Assembly (NCBI RefSeq): GCF_900183975.1
Contig: NZ_LT853882.1
Span: forward strand, 1,791,501-1,855,500
Direction of reading: 5' to 3'
DNA from: Xanthomonas fragariae
GTDB taxonomy: Bacteria > Pseudomonadota > Gammaproteobacteria > Xanthomonadales > Xanthomonadaceae
Length of the DNA: 64,000 nucleotides
Shown: positions 33,551 through 43,213 of the stretch, piece by piece
Position numbering within the stretch: position 1 is the first letter of the stretch
Layout: the number at the start of each line of letters is the position of its first letter
Translations under genes and position numbers: made by a program
The notes under the pieces: model-generated
What the model was told of the DNA's origin: nothing
What the model saw: only the letters and a program-made list of their open reading frames with translations
Databases searched by the model: none

Positions 33551-33577
33551 CTTGAAACGCGCGCGAGCGCCCATATA
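33551..33577 (+). promoter_or_regulatory. Sigma-32-type heat-shock promoter of grpE
   Basis: CTTGAA (33551-33556), 13 bp, then CCCATATA (33570-33577) is a near-consensus sigma-32 promoter. It lies 46 bp before the grpE start and within a short upstream frame, which supports ATG 33623 as the true start. Confidence 0.85.
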
Positions 33578-33622
33578 CGGGGTGACGTTGGGGCGGGCGT
33601 TCCGCTTGCCCGGGAACTGCAT

Positions 33623-34141
33623 ATGAACCAAGACCACCCGGAATTCGACTCCGAAGACCTGTCGAAGAACCCACCCGAGGCCGATCCGCTCAAGGCTGAG
33701 ATCGAGTCGCTGCGCAGCGAGATCGCGCTGGTCAAAGCCGAGGCCCTGCGCGAGCGCGCCGACCTGGAAAACCAGCGCAAGCGCATCGCGCGCGATGTCG
33801 ACAACGCGCGCAAGTTCGCCAACGAGAAGCTGCTAGGCGAGCTGCTGCCGGTGTTCGATAGCCTGGACGCGGGCCTGACTGCTGCTGGTACCCAGCCCAG
33901 TCCGCTGCGCGATGGCCTGGACATGACCTACAAGCAGTTGCTCAAGGTCGCTGCCGACAACGGCCTGACCCTGCTCGATCCGGTCGGCCAGCCGTTCAAC
34001 CCGGAGCAGCACCAGGCGATCAGCCAGGGCGAGGCCGAGGGCATTGCACCTGGCCACATCGTGCAGGTGTTCCAGAAAGGCTATCTGCTCAACGATCGAC
34101 TGCTGCGCCCGGCCCTGGTGGTCGTGGCTAGACACGACTGA
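33623..34141 (+). CDS. grpE: Nucleotide exchange factor GrpE
   Basis: 172 residues from ATG 33623. A long N-terminal coiled coil ([37 protein letters not shown]) is followed by the C-terminal beta domain ([22 protein letters not shown]). GrpE releases ADP from DnaK. The heat-shock promoter is directly upstream and dnaK follows 142 bp later. Confidence 0.96.
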   Translation: MNQDHPEFDSEDLSKNPPEADPLKAEIESLRSEIALVKAEALRERADLENQRKRIARDVDNARKFANEKLLGELLPVFDSLDAGLTAAGTQPSPLRDGLDMTYKQLLKVAADNGLTLLDPVGQPFNPEQHQAISQGEAEGIAPGHIVQVFQKGYLLNDRLLRPALVVVARHD

Positions 34142-34283
34142 GTGGCAGTGCCCGGCTGAACTGCCAGGCGCTCGCACGGAACCCAGATTCGCACAGGTGG
34201 CTTGAACACCTGCGCACCACCCCCACATCTCAGCCAGGCCCGGCGTTGCCGGACACAGCTAGAGAATCATCAGGAGCGTATCC

Positions 34284-36209
34284 ATGGGCAAGATCATTGG
34301 TATTGACCTCGGCACCACGAACTCGTGCGTGTCGATCATGGACGGCGGCAAAGCCCGCGTCATCGAAAACTCCGAAGGCGATCGCACCACGCCTTCGATC
34401 GTCGCCTACACCAAGGACGGCGAAGTGCTGGTCGGTGCCTCGGCCAAGCGCCAAGCGGTGACCAACCCGAAGAACACTTTCTACGCGGTGAAGCGCCTGA
34501 TCGGCCGCAAGTTCAACGACGCCGAAGTGCAGAAGGACATCTCGCACGTGCCGTACGGCATTCTGGCGCACGACAACGGCGATGCATGGGTGCAGACCAG
34601 CGATGCCAAGCGCATGGCGCCGCAGGAAATCTCTGCGCGCGTGCTGGAAAAGATGAAGAAGACCGCCGAGGATTTTCTGGGTGAGAAGGTCACCGAAGCG
34701 GTGATCACGGTGCCGGCGTACTTCAACGACAGCCAGCGTCAGGCCACCAAGGACGCCGGCCGCATCGCTGGTCTGGACGTCAAGCGCATCATCAATGAGC
34801 CGACTGCTGCGGCCCTGGCCTATGGCCTGGACAAGAACGGCGGCGACCGCAAGATTGCGGTGTACGACTTGGGAGGCGGCACCTTTGACGTGTCGATCAT
34901 CGAGATTGCCGAAGTCGACGGCGAGAAGCAGTTCGAAGTGCTGGCCACCAACGGCGACACCTTCCTGGGCGGCGAAGACTTCGACAACCGCGTCATCGAG
35001 TACCTGGTTGACGAATTCAACAAGGATCAGGGTATCGATCTGCGTAAGGATCCGTTGGCACTGCAGCGCCTGAAGGACGCTGCAGAGCGCGCCAAGATCG
35101 AGCTGTCGACCAGCCAGCAGACCGAAGTCAATCTGCCGTACGTCACCGCCGATGCGTCAGGCCCGAAGCACCTCAACATCAAGGTGACCCGTGCCAAGCT
35201 CGAAGCGCTGGTGGAAGATCTGGTCAAGAAGTCGATCGATCCGTGCCGCACCGCGTTGAACGATGCCGGCCTGCGTGCCAGCGACATCAACGAAGTGATC
35301 CTGGTCGGTGGTCAGACCCGCATGCCTAAGGTGCAGCAGGCGGTTGCCGATTTCTTCGGCAAGGAACCGCGTAAGGACGTCAACCCGGACGAAGCCGTGG
35401 CTGTCGGCGCTGCGATCCAGGGCGGCGTGCTGACCGGCGACGTCAAGGACGTGCTGCTGCTGGACGTGACCCCGCTGTCGCTGGGTATCGAGACCATGGG
35501 CGGCGTGTTCACCAAGATCATCGAAAAGAACACCACCATCCCGACTAAGGCGTCGCAGACCTTCTCCACTGCCGAGGACAACCAGTCGGCCGTGACCGTG
35601 CACGTGTTGCAGGGTGAGCGCGAGCAGGCCCGCTTCAACAAGTCGCTGGCTAAGTTCGATCTGTCCGGCATCGAGCCGGCACCGCGTGGCATGCCGCAGG
35701 TAGAGGTGTCCTTCGACATCGACGCCAACGGCATCCTGCATGTGTCGGCCAAAGACAAGAAGACCAACAAGGAACAGAAGGTCGAGATCAAGGCAGGTTC
35801 GGGTCTGTCGGATCAAGAGATCCAGCGCATGGTCGCCGACGCGGAGGCTAATCGCGAAGAAGACAAGAAGTTCCAGGAGCTGGTGCAGACCCGCAACCAG
35901 GCCGATGGCCTGATCCACTCCACCCGCACCGCGATCACCGAGCATGGCAGCAAGGTCGGCGGCGATGTGATCGGCAAGGTGGAAGCGGCGTTGTCGGATC
36001 TGGAAACCGCCATGAAGGGCGACGACAAGGCGCAGATCGAAGCCCGCAGCAAGACTCTGGAAGAAGCCGGTCAGGCGTTGTACGCAGCGGCTGCGGCAGC
36101 AGAACAGGGCGGCGCTGCAGATACAGCGAGCGGCAATGCGCAGGCCTCCAAGGCAGCCGATGACGTGGTGGACGCCGAGTTCACCGAGGTCAAGGACGAC
36201 AAGAAGTAA
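34284..36209 (+). CDS. dnaK: Hsp70 chaperone DnaK
   Basis: 641 residues. ATPase domain motifs [34 protein letters not shown] and [10 protein letters not shown] are present. The substrate-binding domain ([16 protein letters not shown]) and helical lid follow, with the charged C-terminus [10 protein letters not shown]. It folds and protects proteins with DnaJ and GrpE. Strong codon bias fits high expression. AGGAG precedes the start. Confidence 0.98.
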   Translation: MGKIIGIDLGTTNSCVSIMDGGKARVIENSEGDRTTPSIVAYTKDGEVLVGASAKRQAVTNPKNTFYAVKRLIGRKFNDAEVQKDISHVPYGILAHDNGDAWVQTSDAKRMAPQEISARVLEKMKKTAEDFLGEKVTEAVITVPAYFNDSQRQATKDAGRIAGLDVKRIINEPTAAALAYGLDKNGGDRKIAVYDLGGGTFDVSIIEIAEVDGEKQFEVLATNGDTFLGGEDFDNRVIEYLVDEFNKDQGIDLRKDPLALQRLKDAAERAKIELSTSQQTEVNLPYVTADASGPKHLNIKVTRAKLEALVEDLVKKSIDPCRTALNDAGLRASDINEVILVGGQTRMPKVQQAVADFFGKEPRKDVNPDEAVAVGAAIQGGVLTGDVKDVLLLDVTPLSLGIETMGGVFTKIIEKNTTIPTKASQTFSTAEDNQSAVTVHVLQGEREQARFNKSLAKFDLSGIEPAPRGMPQVEVSFDIDANGILHVSAKDKKTNKEQKVEIKAGSGLSDQEIQRMVADAEANREEDKKFQELVQTRNQADGLIHSTRTAITEHGSKVGGDVIGKVEAALSDLETAMKGDDKAQIEARSKTLEEAGQALYAAAAAAEQGGAADTASGNAQASKAADDVVDAEFTEVKDDKK

Positions 36210-36363
36210 GCCGTGATTTGGGAGTCGTGAGTGGGGATTCGCACGCCGTTGTGCGTGTGGGTCCCCGCCCGATGTCCTCTACGCGTCGCGTCGCCAAGGC
36301 GGATCAGCGCACGCTGTCCGCTTTCGCGTTTTAAACGAATCACGAAACCCAAAATCCCCGCTT

Positions 36364-37497
36364 ATGAGCAAACGCGATTACTACGAAGTGCTGGGCGTGG
36401 CCCGTGGCGCCAGCGACGATGAGCTGAAGAAGGCGTATCGGCGCTGTGCGATGAAGCATCACCCGGACCGCAATCCGGGCGACGCTGCTTCCGAGGCGAT
36501 GTTCAAGGAGTGCAAACAAGCCTATGAAGTATTGTCGGACGGCCACAAGCGCCGCGCCTACGATACGCATGGTCACGCTGCGTTCGAGCACGGCATGGGA
36601 GGCGGTGGTGGCGGTGGGCCGGGTGGCCCGGATATGGGAGATATCTTCGGCGATATCTTCGGCAATATTTTCGGCGGTGGTGCCGCCGGTCCGCGCGCCG
36701 CGCGCCGTGGCGCCGACGTCGGCTACGTGTTGGAGCTGGATCTGGAAGAAGCCGTCGCCGGCATCGAGCGACGCATCGAGATTCCGACTCTGATCGAGTG
36801 CGAACCCTGCCACGGTAGCGGTTCGGAAGACGGCAATGTCGACGTGTGTGGCACTTGCCATGGACGCGGCCAAGTACGTATTCAACGCGGCATCTTTGCG
36901 ATGCAGCAGAGCTGCCCGCATTGCGATGGGCGCGGCACGTTGCTCCAGAATTCTTGCAAGACGTGCCATGGTGCCGGTCGCGTGGAAGAACACAAGGTGC
37001 TGTCGATCAAGGTGCCCGCCGGTGTGGATACCGGCGACCGCATCCGCCTGGCGGGCGAAGGTGAGGCCGGCCCGGCCGGCACGCCGCCAGGCGATCTGTA
37101 TGTGGAAGTGCGCGTGCGTGAGCATGCAATCTTCCAGCGCGATGGCGACGATCTGCATTGCGAAGTGCCGATCCGCATTTCGCAGGCGGCACTTGGCGAC
37201 ACCGTGCGCGTGGCGACCTTGGGCGGCGAAGCGGAAATCCGCATTCCGGCCGAGACGCAGACCGGCAAGTTGTTCCGTCTGCGCGGCAAGGGCGTGCGTT
37301 CGGTGCGTAGCCGTGGCGAAGGCGATCTGTATTGCCGCGTCGTGGTCGAAACGCCGGTGAATCTGACTGCCGATCAGCGAGAGCTGCTGCAGCAGTTCGA
37401 GGCGACGTTCACCGGTGAGGATGCACGCAAGCATTCGCCCAAGTCGGCCACGTTTATCGATGGCGTCAAGGGGTTCTGGGATCGGATGACGTCTTGA
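36364..37497 (+). CDS. dnaJ: Hsp40 co-chaperone DnaJ
   Basis: 377 residues. J domain with the HPD motif ([10 protein letters not shown]), then a Gly/Phe-rich linker ([20 protein letters not shown]), four zinc-finger repeats ([32 protein letters not shown]), and the C-terminal substrate domain. It stimulates DnaK ATP hydrolysis and delivers clients. It is the last gene of the cluster, ended by a hairpin. Confidence 0.97.
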   Translation: MSKRDYYEVLGVARGASDDELKKAYRRCAMKHHPDRNPGDAASEAMFKECKQAYEVLSDGHKRRAYDTHGHAAFEHGMGGGGGGGPGGPDMGDIFGDIFGNIFGGGAAGPRAARRGADVGYVLELDLEEAVAGIERRIEIPTLIECEPCHGSGSEDGNVDVCGTCHGRGQVRIQRGIFAMQQSCPHCDGRGTLLQNSCKTCHGAGRVEEHKVLSIKVPAGVDTGDRIRLAGEGEAGPAGTPPGDLYVEVRVREHAIFQRDGDDLHCEVPIRISQAALGDTVRVATLGGEAEIRIPAETQTGKLFRLRGKGVRSVRSRGEGDLYCRVVVETPVNLTADQRELLQQFEATFTGEDARKHSPKSATFIDGVKGFWDRMTS

Positions 37498-37517
37498 TCC
37501 AGGCGTCCTGATCCAAC

Positions 37518-37558
37518 AATGGCCCGGCATGCAGCAAGCTGCGCACCGGGCCATTTCA
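37518..37558 (+). terminator. Long hairpin after dnaJ
   Basis: AATGGCCCGG and CCGGGCCATT form a 10-bp stem, with an inner GCAGC-AA-GCTGC stem in the loop. The tail is TTCATG, weakly T-rich. Position after dnaJ suggests the cluster terminator or an mRNA stabiliser. Confidence 0.65.
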
Positions 37559-37764
37559 TGTTGAGCTGCGTGCTGGCATTGCGCCTGGCAATGCAGCGAT
37601 GTGCTGCTTTGGCATGGCACTGTTTCGACGTCGTGCCGTTTTCCTCCGTGCCGCCTTCCGCCATTCTGTTCTAGTGCGTAGGGTTTTTATGGTGCGTTGT
37701 GTTTACAGCATGCTTTCGGCGTTGCGCGGATAATGGCGCCATCTCTTCCAACACGACCGCCACC

Positions 37765-38673
37765 ATGAGCGATGCAACCGATAGCCACCTTGTCCACGGT
37801 CGCCGTCAGCGTCCGGATGGTCCTTCGCCGATCGATGTGATTTCGGTGCAGTCGCAATTGGTTTATGGCCATGCCGGCAACAGCGCTGCCGTGCCACCGC
37901 TACGTGCGCTCGGGCTACGCGTGGCGGAAGTGCCGACAACGCTACTGAGCAATGCGCCGTTCTATGCGACCTTGCGCGGCCGCGTCCTGCCTGCCGACTG
38001 GTTGGCTGATCTGTTGCTCGGCGTTACCGAACGCGGCCTCCCACAGCGTGCGCGCATGCTGGTGTCCGGCTACTTCGGCAGTCTGGCCAATGGCGAAGTC
38101 TTCGCCGATTGGCTCGAACAGACCTTGCCGCAGACGCCGCAGCTACGTTATTGCCTGGATCCGGTGATCGGCGATACGCACACCGGCCCGTATGTCGAAT
38201 CCGGACTGGAGCGCGTCTTCGCCGAGCGACTGTTGCCGCATGCCTGGCTGGTCACGCCCAATGCTTTCGAACTCGGGCGATTGACCGGATTGCCGAGTCT
38301 GGAGCAGCACGATGCCATCGTCGCTGCACGCGCTTTGCTGGCGCGCGCCCCGCAGTGGGTACTCGCGCACAGCGTCGCCGGTGCGCCGGGGGAGTTGGTG
38401 ACCTTGGCGGTCAGCAATGATGCGGTGTATCGCTGGGCCACGCCGCATTTGCCGGTGGATGTCGCCGGTACCGGCGATGTGTTGATGGCGCTGCTGATCG
38501 GTTTCCTGCTGCGCGATATGCCGTTCGATCAGGCGGTGGGTTACGCGCTCAGTGGCGTGCATAGCGCATTGGAAGCAACATTGGCTGCCGGTTTCGAGGA
38601 GTTCGATGTGCTGGCTGCTGCGCCGGCCGCGCTCGCAGGTGCACCACATTTTGCAGTCGAGCGCTTGGCATGA
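37765..38673 (+). CDS. pdxY: Pyridoxal kinase PdxY
   Basis: 302 residues from ATG 37765. The family motifs IDVISVQSQLVYGHAGNSAAV, YCLDPVIGD, LVTPNAFELGRLTG and DVAGTGDVL (catalytic Asp near the end) are present. It phosphorylates pyridoxal in vitamin B6 salvage. The stop overlaps the start of the prephenate dehydrogenase gene by 4 bp. Confidence 0.95.
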   Translation: MSDATDSHLVHGRRQRPDGPSPIDVISVQSQLVYGHAGNSAAVPPLRALGLRVAEVPTTLLSNAPFYATLRGRVLPADWLADLLLGVTERGLPQRARMLVSGYFGSLANGEVFADWLEQTLPQTPQLRYCLDPVIGDTHTGPYVESGLERVFAERLLPHAWLVTPNAFELGRLTGLPSLEQHDAIVAARALLARAPQWVLAHSVAGAPGELVTLAVSNDAVYRWATPHLPVDVAGTGDVLMALLIGFLLRDMPFDQAVGYALSGVHSALEATLAAGFEEFDVLAAAPAALAGAPHFAVERLA

Positions 38674-39797
38674 TGGCGCAGCCGGTGGTCGGTATTGTCG
38701 GCATTGCCGGCGCTTACGGACGTTGGTTGGCGCAGTTTCTGCGCACACACATGCAGCTGGAAGTGATCGGTTTTGATCCGACCGATGGCGGGGGCATGGA
38801 CGAGGCCACGCTGGCGCAGCGTGCGGATGTGCTGATTTTTTCTGCGCCGATTCGGCATACCGCAACGTTGATCGAGCGCTATGTCGAACTCGCCGGCCCA
38901 CGCGCGGCATCGCAGTTGTGGATGGATGTCACCTCGATCAAACAGGCGCCGGTCGCTGCAATGCTGGCATCTCAGGCAGAGGTCGTCGGTTTGCACCCGA
39001 TGACCGCACCGCCCAAATCACCGACCTTGAAGGGGCGGATGATGGTAGTCTGCGAAGCGCGCTTACGGCACTGGTCAGAATGGGTGCAAACGCTGTGCGC
39101 CGCGTTGCAAGCCGAATGCGTGTACGCCACTCCCGAGCACCACGACCGCGTCATGGCCTTGGTGCAGGCGATGGTGCATGCCACCCATCTGGTGCAGGCC
39201 GGCACCTTGCGCGATTACGCGCCGCTGCTCGGCGAACTGCGCGCGCTGATGCCGTATCGCTCGGCATCGTTCGAGCTGGATAATGCGGTGATCGCGCGCA
39301 TCCTCTCGCTCAATCCGTCGATCTACGAAGACATCCAGTTCGGCAACCCGTATGTCGGCGAGATGCTCGATCAGATGCTGCTGCAATTGCAGCAGCTGCG
39401 CGCACTGGTCGCACAAGGCGACGACGCGGCGCGCGCGCAGTTTCGCAGCCAGTTCCTGGATGACAACGCACAGGCGCTGCAACGCGAGTCGCTCACTGCG
39501 GGCAACTACACCTATGAGCGTGTGGGCTACCTGCTGGCCGATCTCACCGAGCCGCTGGCGCTAAGCGTGTATCTGCCGGAAGATCAGCCCGGTTCGCTAC
39601 GCGCGCTGCTGCATGTGTTCGAGCAGCACGGGGTCAATCTGTCGTCGATCCATTCCTCGCGTACGCCAGCGGGCGAGCTGCACTTCCGCATCGGCTTTGA
39701 GTCCAAGAGCAATCGCGCGGCAGTGGCGAAGGCGGCAAATGAGATCGACCGCAGCGGCATCGGGCGGGTGCTGGAACGTTCTGGCCAGGTTGATTGA
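38670..39797 (+). CDS. tyrA: Prephenate dehydrogenase with C-terminal ACT-like domain
   Basis: 375 residues. A Rossmann N-terminus with a variant glycine loop (VGIVGIAGAYGRW), VTSIK and GLHPMTAPP, then the helical dimerisation domain. A C-terminal ACT-like domain (DQPGSLRALLHVFEQHGVNLSSI) is likely to bind an amino acid such as tyrosine for feedback control. It oxidises prephenate to 4-hydroxyphenylpyruvate in tyrosine synthesis. It overlaps pdxY by 4 bp, an operon that appears typical of this group. Confidence 0.88.
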   Translation: MMAQPVVGIVGIAGAYGRWLAQFLRTHMQLEVIGFDPTDGGGMDEATLAQRADVLIFSAPIRHTATLIERYVELAGPRAASQLWMDVTSIKQAPVAAMLASQAEVVGLHPMTAPPKSPTLKGRMMVVCEARLRHWSEWVQTLCAALQAECVYATPEHHDRVMALVQAMVHATHLVQAGTLRDYAPLLGELRALMPYRSASFELDNAVIARILSLNPSIYEDIQFGNPYVGEMLDQMLLQLQQLRALVAQGDDAARAQFRSQFLDDNAQALQRESLTAGNYTYERVGYLLADLTEPLALSVYLPEDQPGSLRALLHVFEQHGVNLSSIHSSRTPAGELHFRIGFESKSNRAAVAKAANEIDRSGIGRVLERSGQVD

Positions 39798-40030
39798 CGG
39801 TGTCAAAGAGTGTGCGGCGGAGTGGACCACTCAGGGCTGTGGGCACACGCGCGTGCGGTGAAGCTGTGCAGTCACGCACCGGCAAGCGGGCGCTGCCAGC
39901 TCAGATCGATCGACTATCGTGCCGTGCCGCACCTTGACGAATTCATCCACACCCGATGTGGATGAAAGTTGCACGAGCAGGTGGATAACCGAGCACAGTC
40001 CTTGCAGTGCAAGGGCTGTGCTTTGAGTGG

Positions 40031-40052
40031 TTAAAAATGACGAATGTCATTT
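40031..40052 (-). terminator. Intrinsic terminator overlapping the stop of the 64-residue gene
   Basis: On the minus strand AAATGAC-ATTC-GTCATTT is followed by TTAA, giving a 5-T run. The first bases overlap the TGA stop at 40052-40054. Confidence 0.8.
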
Positions 40053-40246
40053 CAGGGCGTGGAAAGGCGCAGTTCCCCACCTTCGGTAACAAAGCGCTGG
40101 CCTTGCCGTCGCAGGTAGCGGCCATCTGGAAGTTCGTAACGTGGCGCGGCCTGCGCGTGCAAATGGGGTTGCTGTTCGTCGCGAAATTCGATGATGACGT
40201 AAGGCTCGCCATCTGCATCGATCGCGGGAAATTGCCGGAAAGACAT
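40052..40246 (-). CDS. Small conserved protein of unknown function
   Basis: 64 residues from ATG 40246, chosen for the excellent GGAGGT seven bases upstream. It begins MSFRQFPAIDADGEPYVIIEF and contains PHLHAQAAPRYELPDGRYLR, a compact beta-rich protein. The strong ribosome site and terminator show it is a real single-gene unit. I do not recognise a family with a known role. Confidence 0.8.
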   Translation of the reverse strand: MSFRQFPAIDADGEPYVIIEFRDEQQPHLHAQAAPRYELPDGRYLRRQGQRFVTEGGELRLSTP

Positions 40247-40727
40247 AGGCACCTCCGAATGATCCAAGGTTGCAGTGCGGATCGCTAGGGATCCCACCAC
40301 CGGCGCCGGGCCGGTGAGGCGAGCATGTGCGCGCAGGTGTTACCCAGGCGTCATTGCGGGATGGACTGCAATTCGGGCGGTTCAAGTCGAACTCGTCAGC
40401 ATGCAGTGCGTCTTCGGCAGTAGTTGCGCGCGTGTTCGATGCGTCATGTGCCATTGAGAATCGGAGCGTGCTGCACCGGATGAGAGCGGGTCTAGCATGC
40501 TCAAACAGACAAACTAGGTTCACCAACCCAGTGCAGCCGGTATCGCGCTTGGCAATACCGGCCTTAAGCAATTTTGCGCAGTGATACCTGCTTGTCGCGA
40601 TAACAACAGCTCGCTTGGAGCGAGGATCGGAGTTAGGCGTCGCTGATAACCAGAGTAACCAACCACGCTCAGTTAACAACACTCAGCTAACCAGCATCTA
40701 CTGCTCTGCAAGGCAGTCACTGACCAC
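40247..40727. other. Intergenic region, no gene seen
   Basis: 481 bp between two minus-strand genes. A CACCGG/CCGGTG hairpin lies at about 40298-40316. Short direct repeats (CTCAGTTAACA, CTCAGCTAACC) lie near 40670-40697, downstream of the TolC-like gene. No gene is supported. Confidence 0.5.
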
Positions 40728-42131
40728 TCAGCGACTCAGCTGCAGCGCATCCCTGTCGGCGGTTGCCGCTGCCAGTTCGGCGCGTGCCGAGGCAATGCGC
40801 GCCTGCGCATCGATCAGGCGCAGGCGGGCGTCGTTGGCGGTTTCTTCGCGTTGGTTGACCAGAAAAAAGTCGCCAGATCCCAGTTCGAAGCGGCGTCGTT
40901 CGGCCGCAGCAAGACGGTCTGCCAAGCTGCGTTCTTCGTCGGCGATCTTCGCCAGCCGCTCGGCTGCGTTGAGCGAGATCACGACCGACTCGACCTCTAC
41001 CGAGATCTGGTCGCGCAAGAAACGGCTGCGTTGATCCAGTGCTTCGATCTCGGCGCGCGCTTCGGCAACGCGACCTTTGGCGGCACGGTTTTCCAGCGGC
41101 ACGCTGAAACGGAAGCCGATGACGGCATCGGTTGGCGAGCGGTTCGGGCCGCCGACGCCGGGTGCGCCCAGATCCTTGCTGACTTCGACACTCACATCCA
41201 GCCGTGGTTTCAGATCGTTCTGCGCCAACATCAGCCGCGCGGTGGCCTGGTCGATTCGGGTCAGCACGGCACGGTAATCGGGGCGTTCTACCGGCGCGGT
41301 GATCTTGCTGGCGCCGGCTAGGCCCTCCAATGACGAGGTGTCGGCCGGAAGGCGCTCGGCGGAGACGATCAGCGGCATACCGGCTTCGTCGCGCAAATAT
41401 AGCGACAAGGCATTGGCTGCAGTGGCGAACTCCTGTTCCGAACGCACCACCAACGCGCGTCGACGCACCAAGTTCTGGTCGTTTTCGGTCAGCAGGATGG
41501 TGGGCCGCGCGCCCAGCGTCACCTGCCGGGATATGGCGTTGCGGCGTTGCTCGGCCAATTGCAGCAGGTCGTTGTATGCGTGCAGCTTCAGGCCCGCTGC
41601 AACCCAGCTCTGGTAGGCGTCCACCGCGCGCCGCTGCACGCCGATGGCAACCATCTCCGCTTCGTATTGGGCGACATTGATATCGGAGCTGGCGACGCTG
41701 CGGCGGCTGCGGCGTTCGTCGACCACGCGGTCGCGCAGTAGCGCGTACAGCGCGCCCACTTTTACTTCGCCGCCGCGGTCGGTGTAGGACTTGTCTTCGT
41801 AGACCGGGAATGCGCCACGCGAGGACCGATAACCACCGTAGTAATAGCCACCGTTGTTATCGAACGGTCGCTTGATGCTGCTTTCGATCGCTGCGCCGTC
41901 ATAGTAGCCAGCCTCGCGCGAGCGAGCGTCGATGTCGAACACGGTGTCGAATGCGCCATTGGCCGACATCCCTTTGCCTTGGGCCTGACGGACCTTCGCC
42001 AGCGATTCGACAATCTGCGGCGCGGTGCGGGCCGAGGACTGCAGCACCTCGGCTAGGGTCAGCGGAGTGGTGTGGGCGAGCGCCACGCCTGGCGCGAGCG
42101 CGATCAGCAAGACGACAAGACGGCGAATCAT
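40728..42131 (-). CDS. TolC-family outer-membrane efflux protein
   Basis: 467 residues. A signal peptide (MIRRLVVLLIALAPGVALAH) is followed by two TolC-type helical repeats: the first contains GALYALLRDR and the second RFSVPLENRAAKGRVAEARAEIEAL. It would form the trimeric outer-membrane tunnel of the export system. Its start overlaps the end of the hlyD-like gene by 4 bp, so it is the last gene of a three-gene operon. Confidence 0.88.
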   Translation of the reverse strand: MIRRLVVLLIALAPGVALAHTTPLTLAEVLQSSARTAPQIVESLAKVRQAQGKGMSANGAFDTVFDIDARSREAGYYDGAAIESSIKRPFDNNGGYYYGGYRSSRGAFPVYEDKSYTDRGGEVKVGALYALLRDRVVDERRSRRSVASSDINVAQYEAEMVAIGVQRRAVDAYQSWVAAGLKLHAYNDLLQLAEQRRNAISRQVTLGARPTILLTENDQNLVRRRALVVRSEQEFATAANALSLYLRDEAGMPLIVSAERLPADTSSLEGLAGASKITAPVERPDYRAVLTRIDQATARLMLAQNDLKPRLDVSVEVSKDLGAPGVGGPNRSPTDAVIGFRFSVPLENRAAKGRVAEARAEIEALDQRSRFLRDQISVEVESVVISLNAAERLAKIADEERSLADRLAAAERRRFELGSGDFFLVNQREETANDARLRLIDAQARIASARAELAAATADRDALQLSR

Positions 42132-43213
42132 TTCTTGCCCGTCGCGTCGTCTTCGGCCTTGGACGCTGCCGGTTTGGCCTTGCCCTCATCCTGCGTGGTC
42201 GCGGTGGGGCGCCGGCCGAATTCGAGCGGGAAGTTGTTGAGCTGGCGCCATAGTTCGTAGCCGACCCGTACCGTCTCGCCCTGCACCCAGCCGCGCACCC
42301 TGCCGCCCTGGCGGGCGAACTCTTGCGCTGGCCAAGCCGGCTTGCCCGGTGCAGGCTCGACCAGAATGCGGAACAGGCCATCGTGCGCGGCATTGGGGTC
42401 GATCGCGCGCACGCGGCCGTCGAACATGCCGTGCGCCACCGACGGCCAGCCGCTGAACTGGATTGCTGGCCAGCCTTCGAACTCCAGCCGCACTGGGTGG
42501 CCAGGGCGGATCAGCGGCACGTCACGGCCGTCGATATACAGCTCTACCGCGCGCTCCACCCGTTCCGGGGCGATGACTGCGAGCACAGTGCCGGGCGAGA
42601 CCATCGCGCTGCCGCTGGCGGCGTTGAGCTGCTGCACGCGGCCGTCGCGCGGTGCACGCACCAGCTGTGCGGATTGGCGGTTCAATTGGATGTCGATGCG
42701 GGTCAGTTTGGCGCGCGACTCGGCCAATTTCGCATCGGTTTCGGCGACCTTGATCTGGGTCAGCTCGTAGTCGCGGCGGCCGGCCAGCCCTTCGGCAAGC
42801 AATTGCCTGCTGCGTGCCACGTCGATGCTGGCGATCGCGCGCGATTGCTGGATGGCGGCGATTTCGGCCTGTACCTGCGCACGTTCGCTGGCCAGGCGGG
42901 TGAGCAGGTCCGGATCCAGATCGCCGACGCGCGCGATCGGGTCGCCGCGCGAGACATGCTGACCATCGTGCACGTACCAGGCCTCGACACGGCCGGGAAC
43001 GAAGGCGGTGACTTGCTGCTGCCGATCGCCCGGGTCGAGCGACACCACTTGGCCCTTGCCGCTGGCGGTCTGCACCCACGGCGCCAGCGCCAGAATCGCA
43101 CCGGCGATGCCGATACCGATCAACAACATCCACGCCACTGCCTTGGCGATGCTAGGCGGTCGCATTGCGGCCAGGGTGGGGAAGTGCGCGATCCGATCAG
43201 GGGCCTGCCGCAT
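42128..43213 (-). CDS. HlyD-family periplasmic adaptor
   Basis: 361 residues. One N-terminal membrane anchor (AVAWMLLIGIGIAGAILALAPW), a split biotinyl-lipoyl domain (VPGRVEAWYVHDGQHVSRGDPI and RDGRVQQLNAASGSAMVSPG), a coiled-coil hairpin between the two halves, and a beta-barrel (EGWPAIQFSG). It links the inner-membrane ABC-like protein to the TolC-like channel. The gene overlaps the ABC gene by 17 bp. Confidence 0.9.
   Translation of the reverse strand: MRQAPDRIAHFPTLAAMRPPSIAKAVAWMLLIGIGIAGAILALAPWVQTASGKGQVVSLDPGDRQQQVTAFVPGRVEAWYVHDGQHVSRGDPIARVGDLDPDLLTRLASERAQVQAEIAAIQQSRAIASIDVARSRQLLAEGLAGRRDYELTQIKVAETDAKLAESRAKLTRIDIQLNRQSAQLVRAPRDGRVQQLNAASGSAMVSPGTVLAVIAPERVERAVELYIDGRDVPLIRPGHPVRLEFEGWPAIQFSGWPSVAHGMFDGRVRAIDPNAAHDGLFRILVEPAPGKPAWPAQEFARQGGRVRGWVQGETVRVGYELWRQLNNFPLEFGRRPTATTQDEGKAKPAASKAEDDATGKK

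Noticed and set aside
36340..37620. 426-residue frame antisense to dnaJ
   Set aside because: dnaJ is unambiguous; the antisense frame has no family features.
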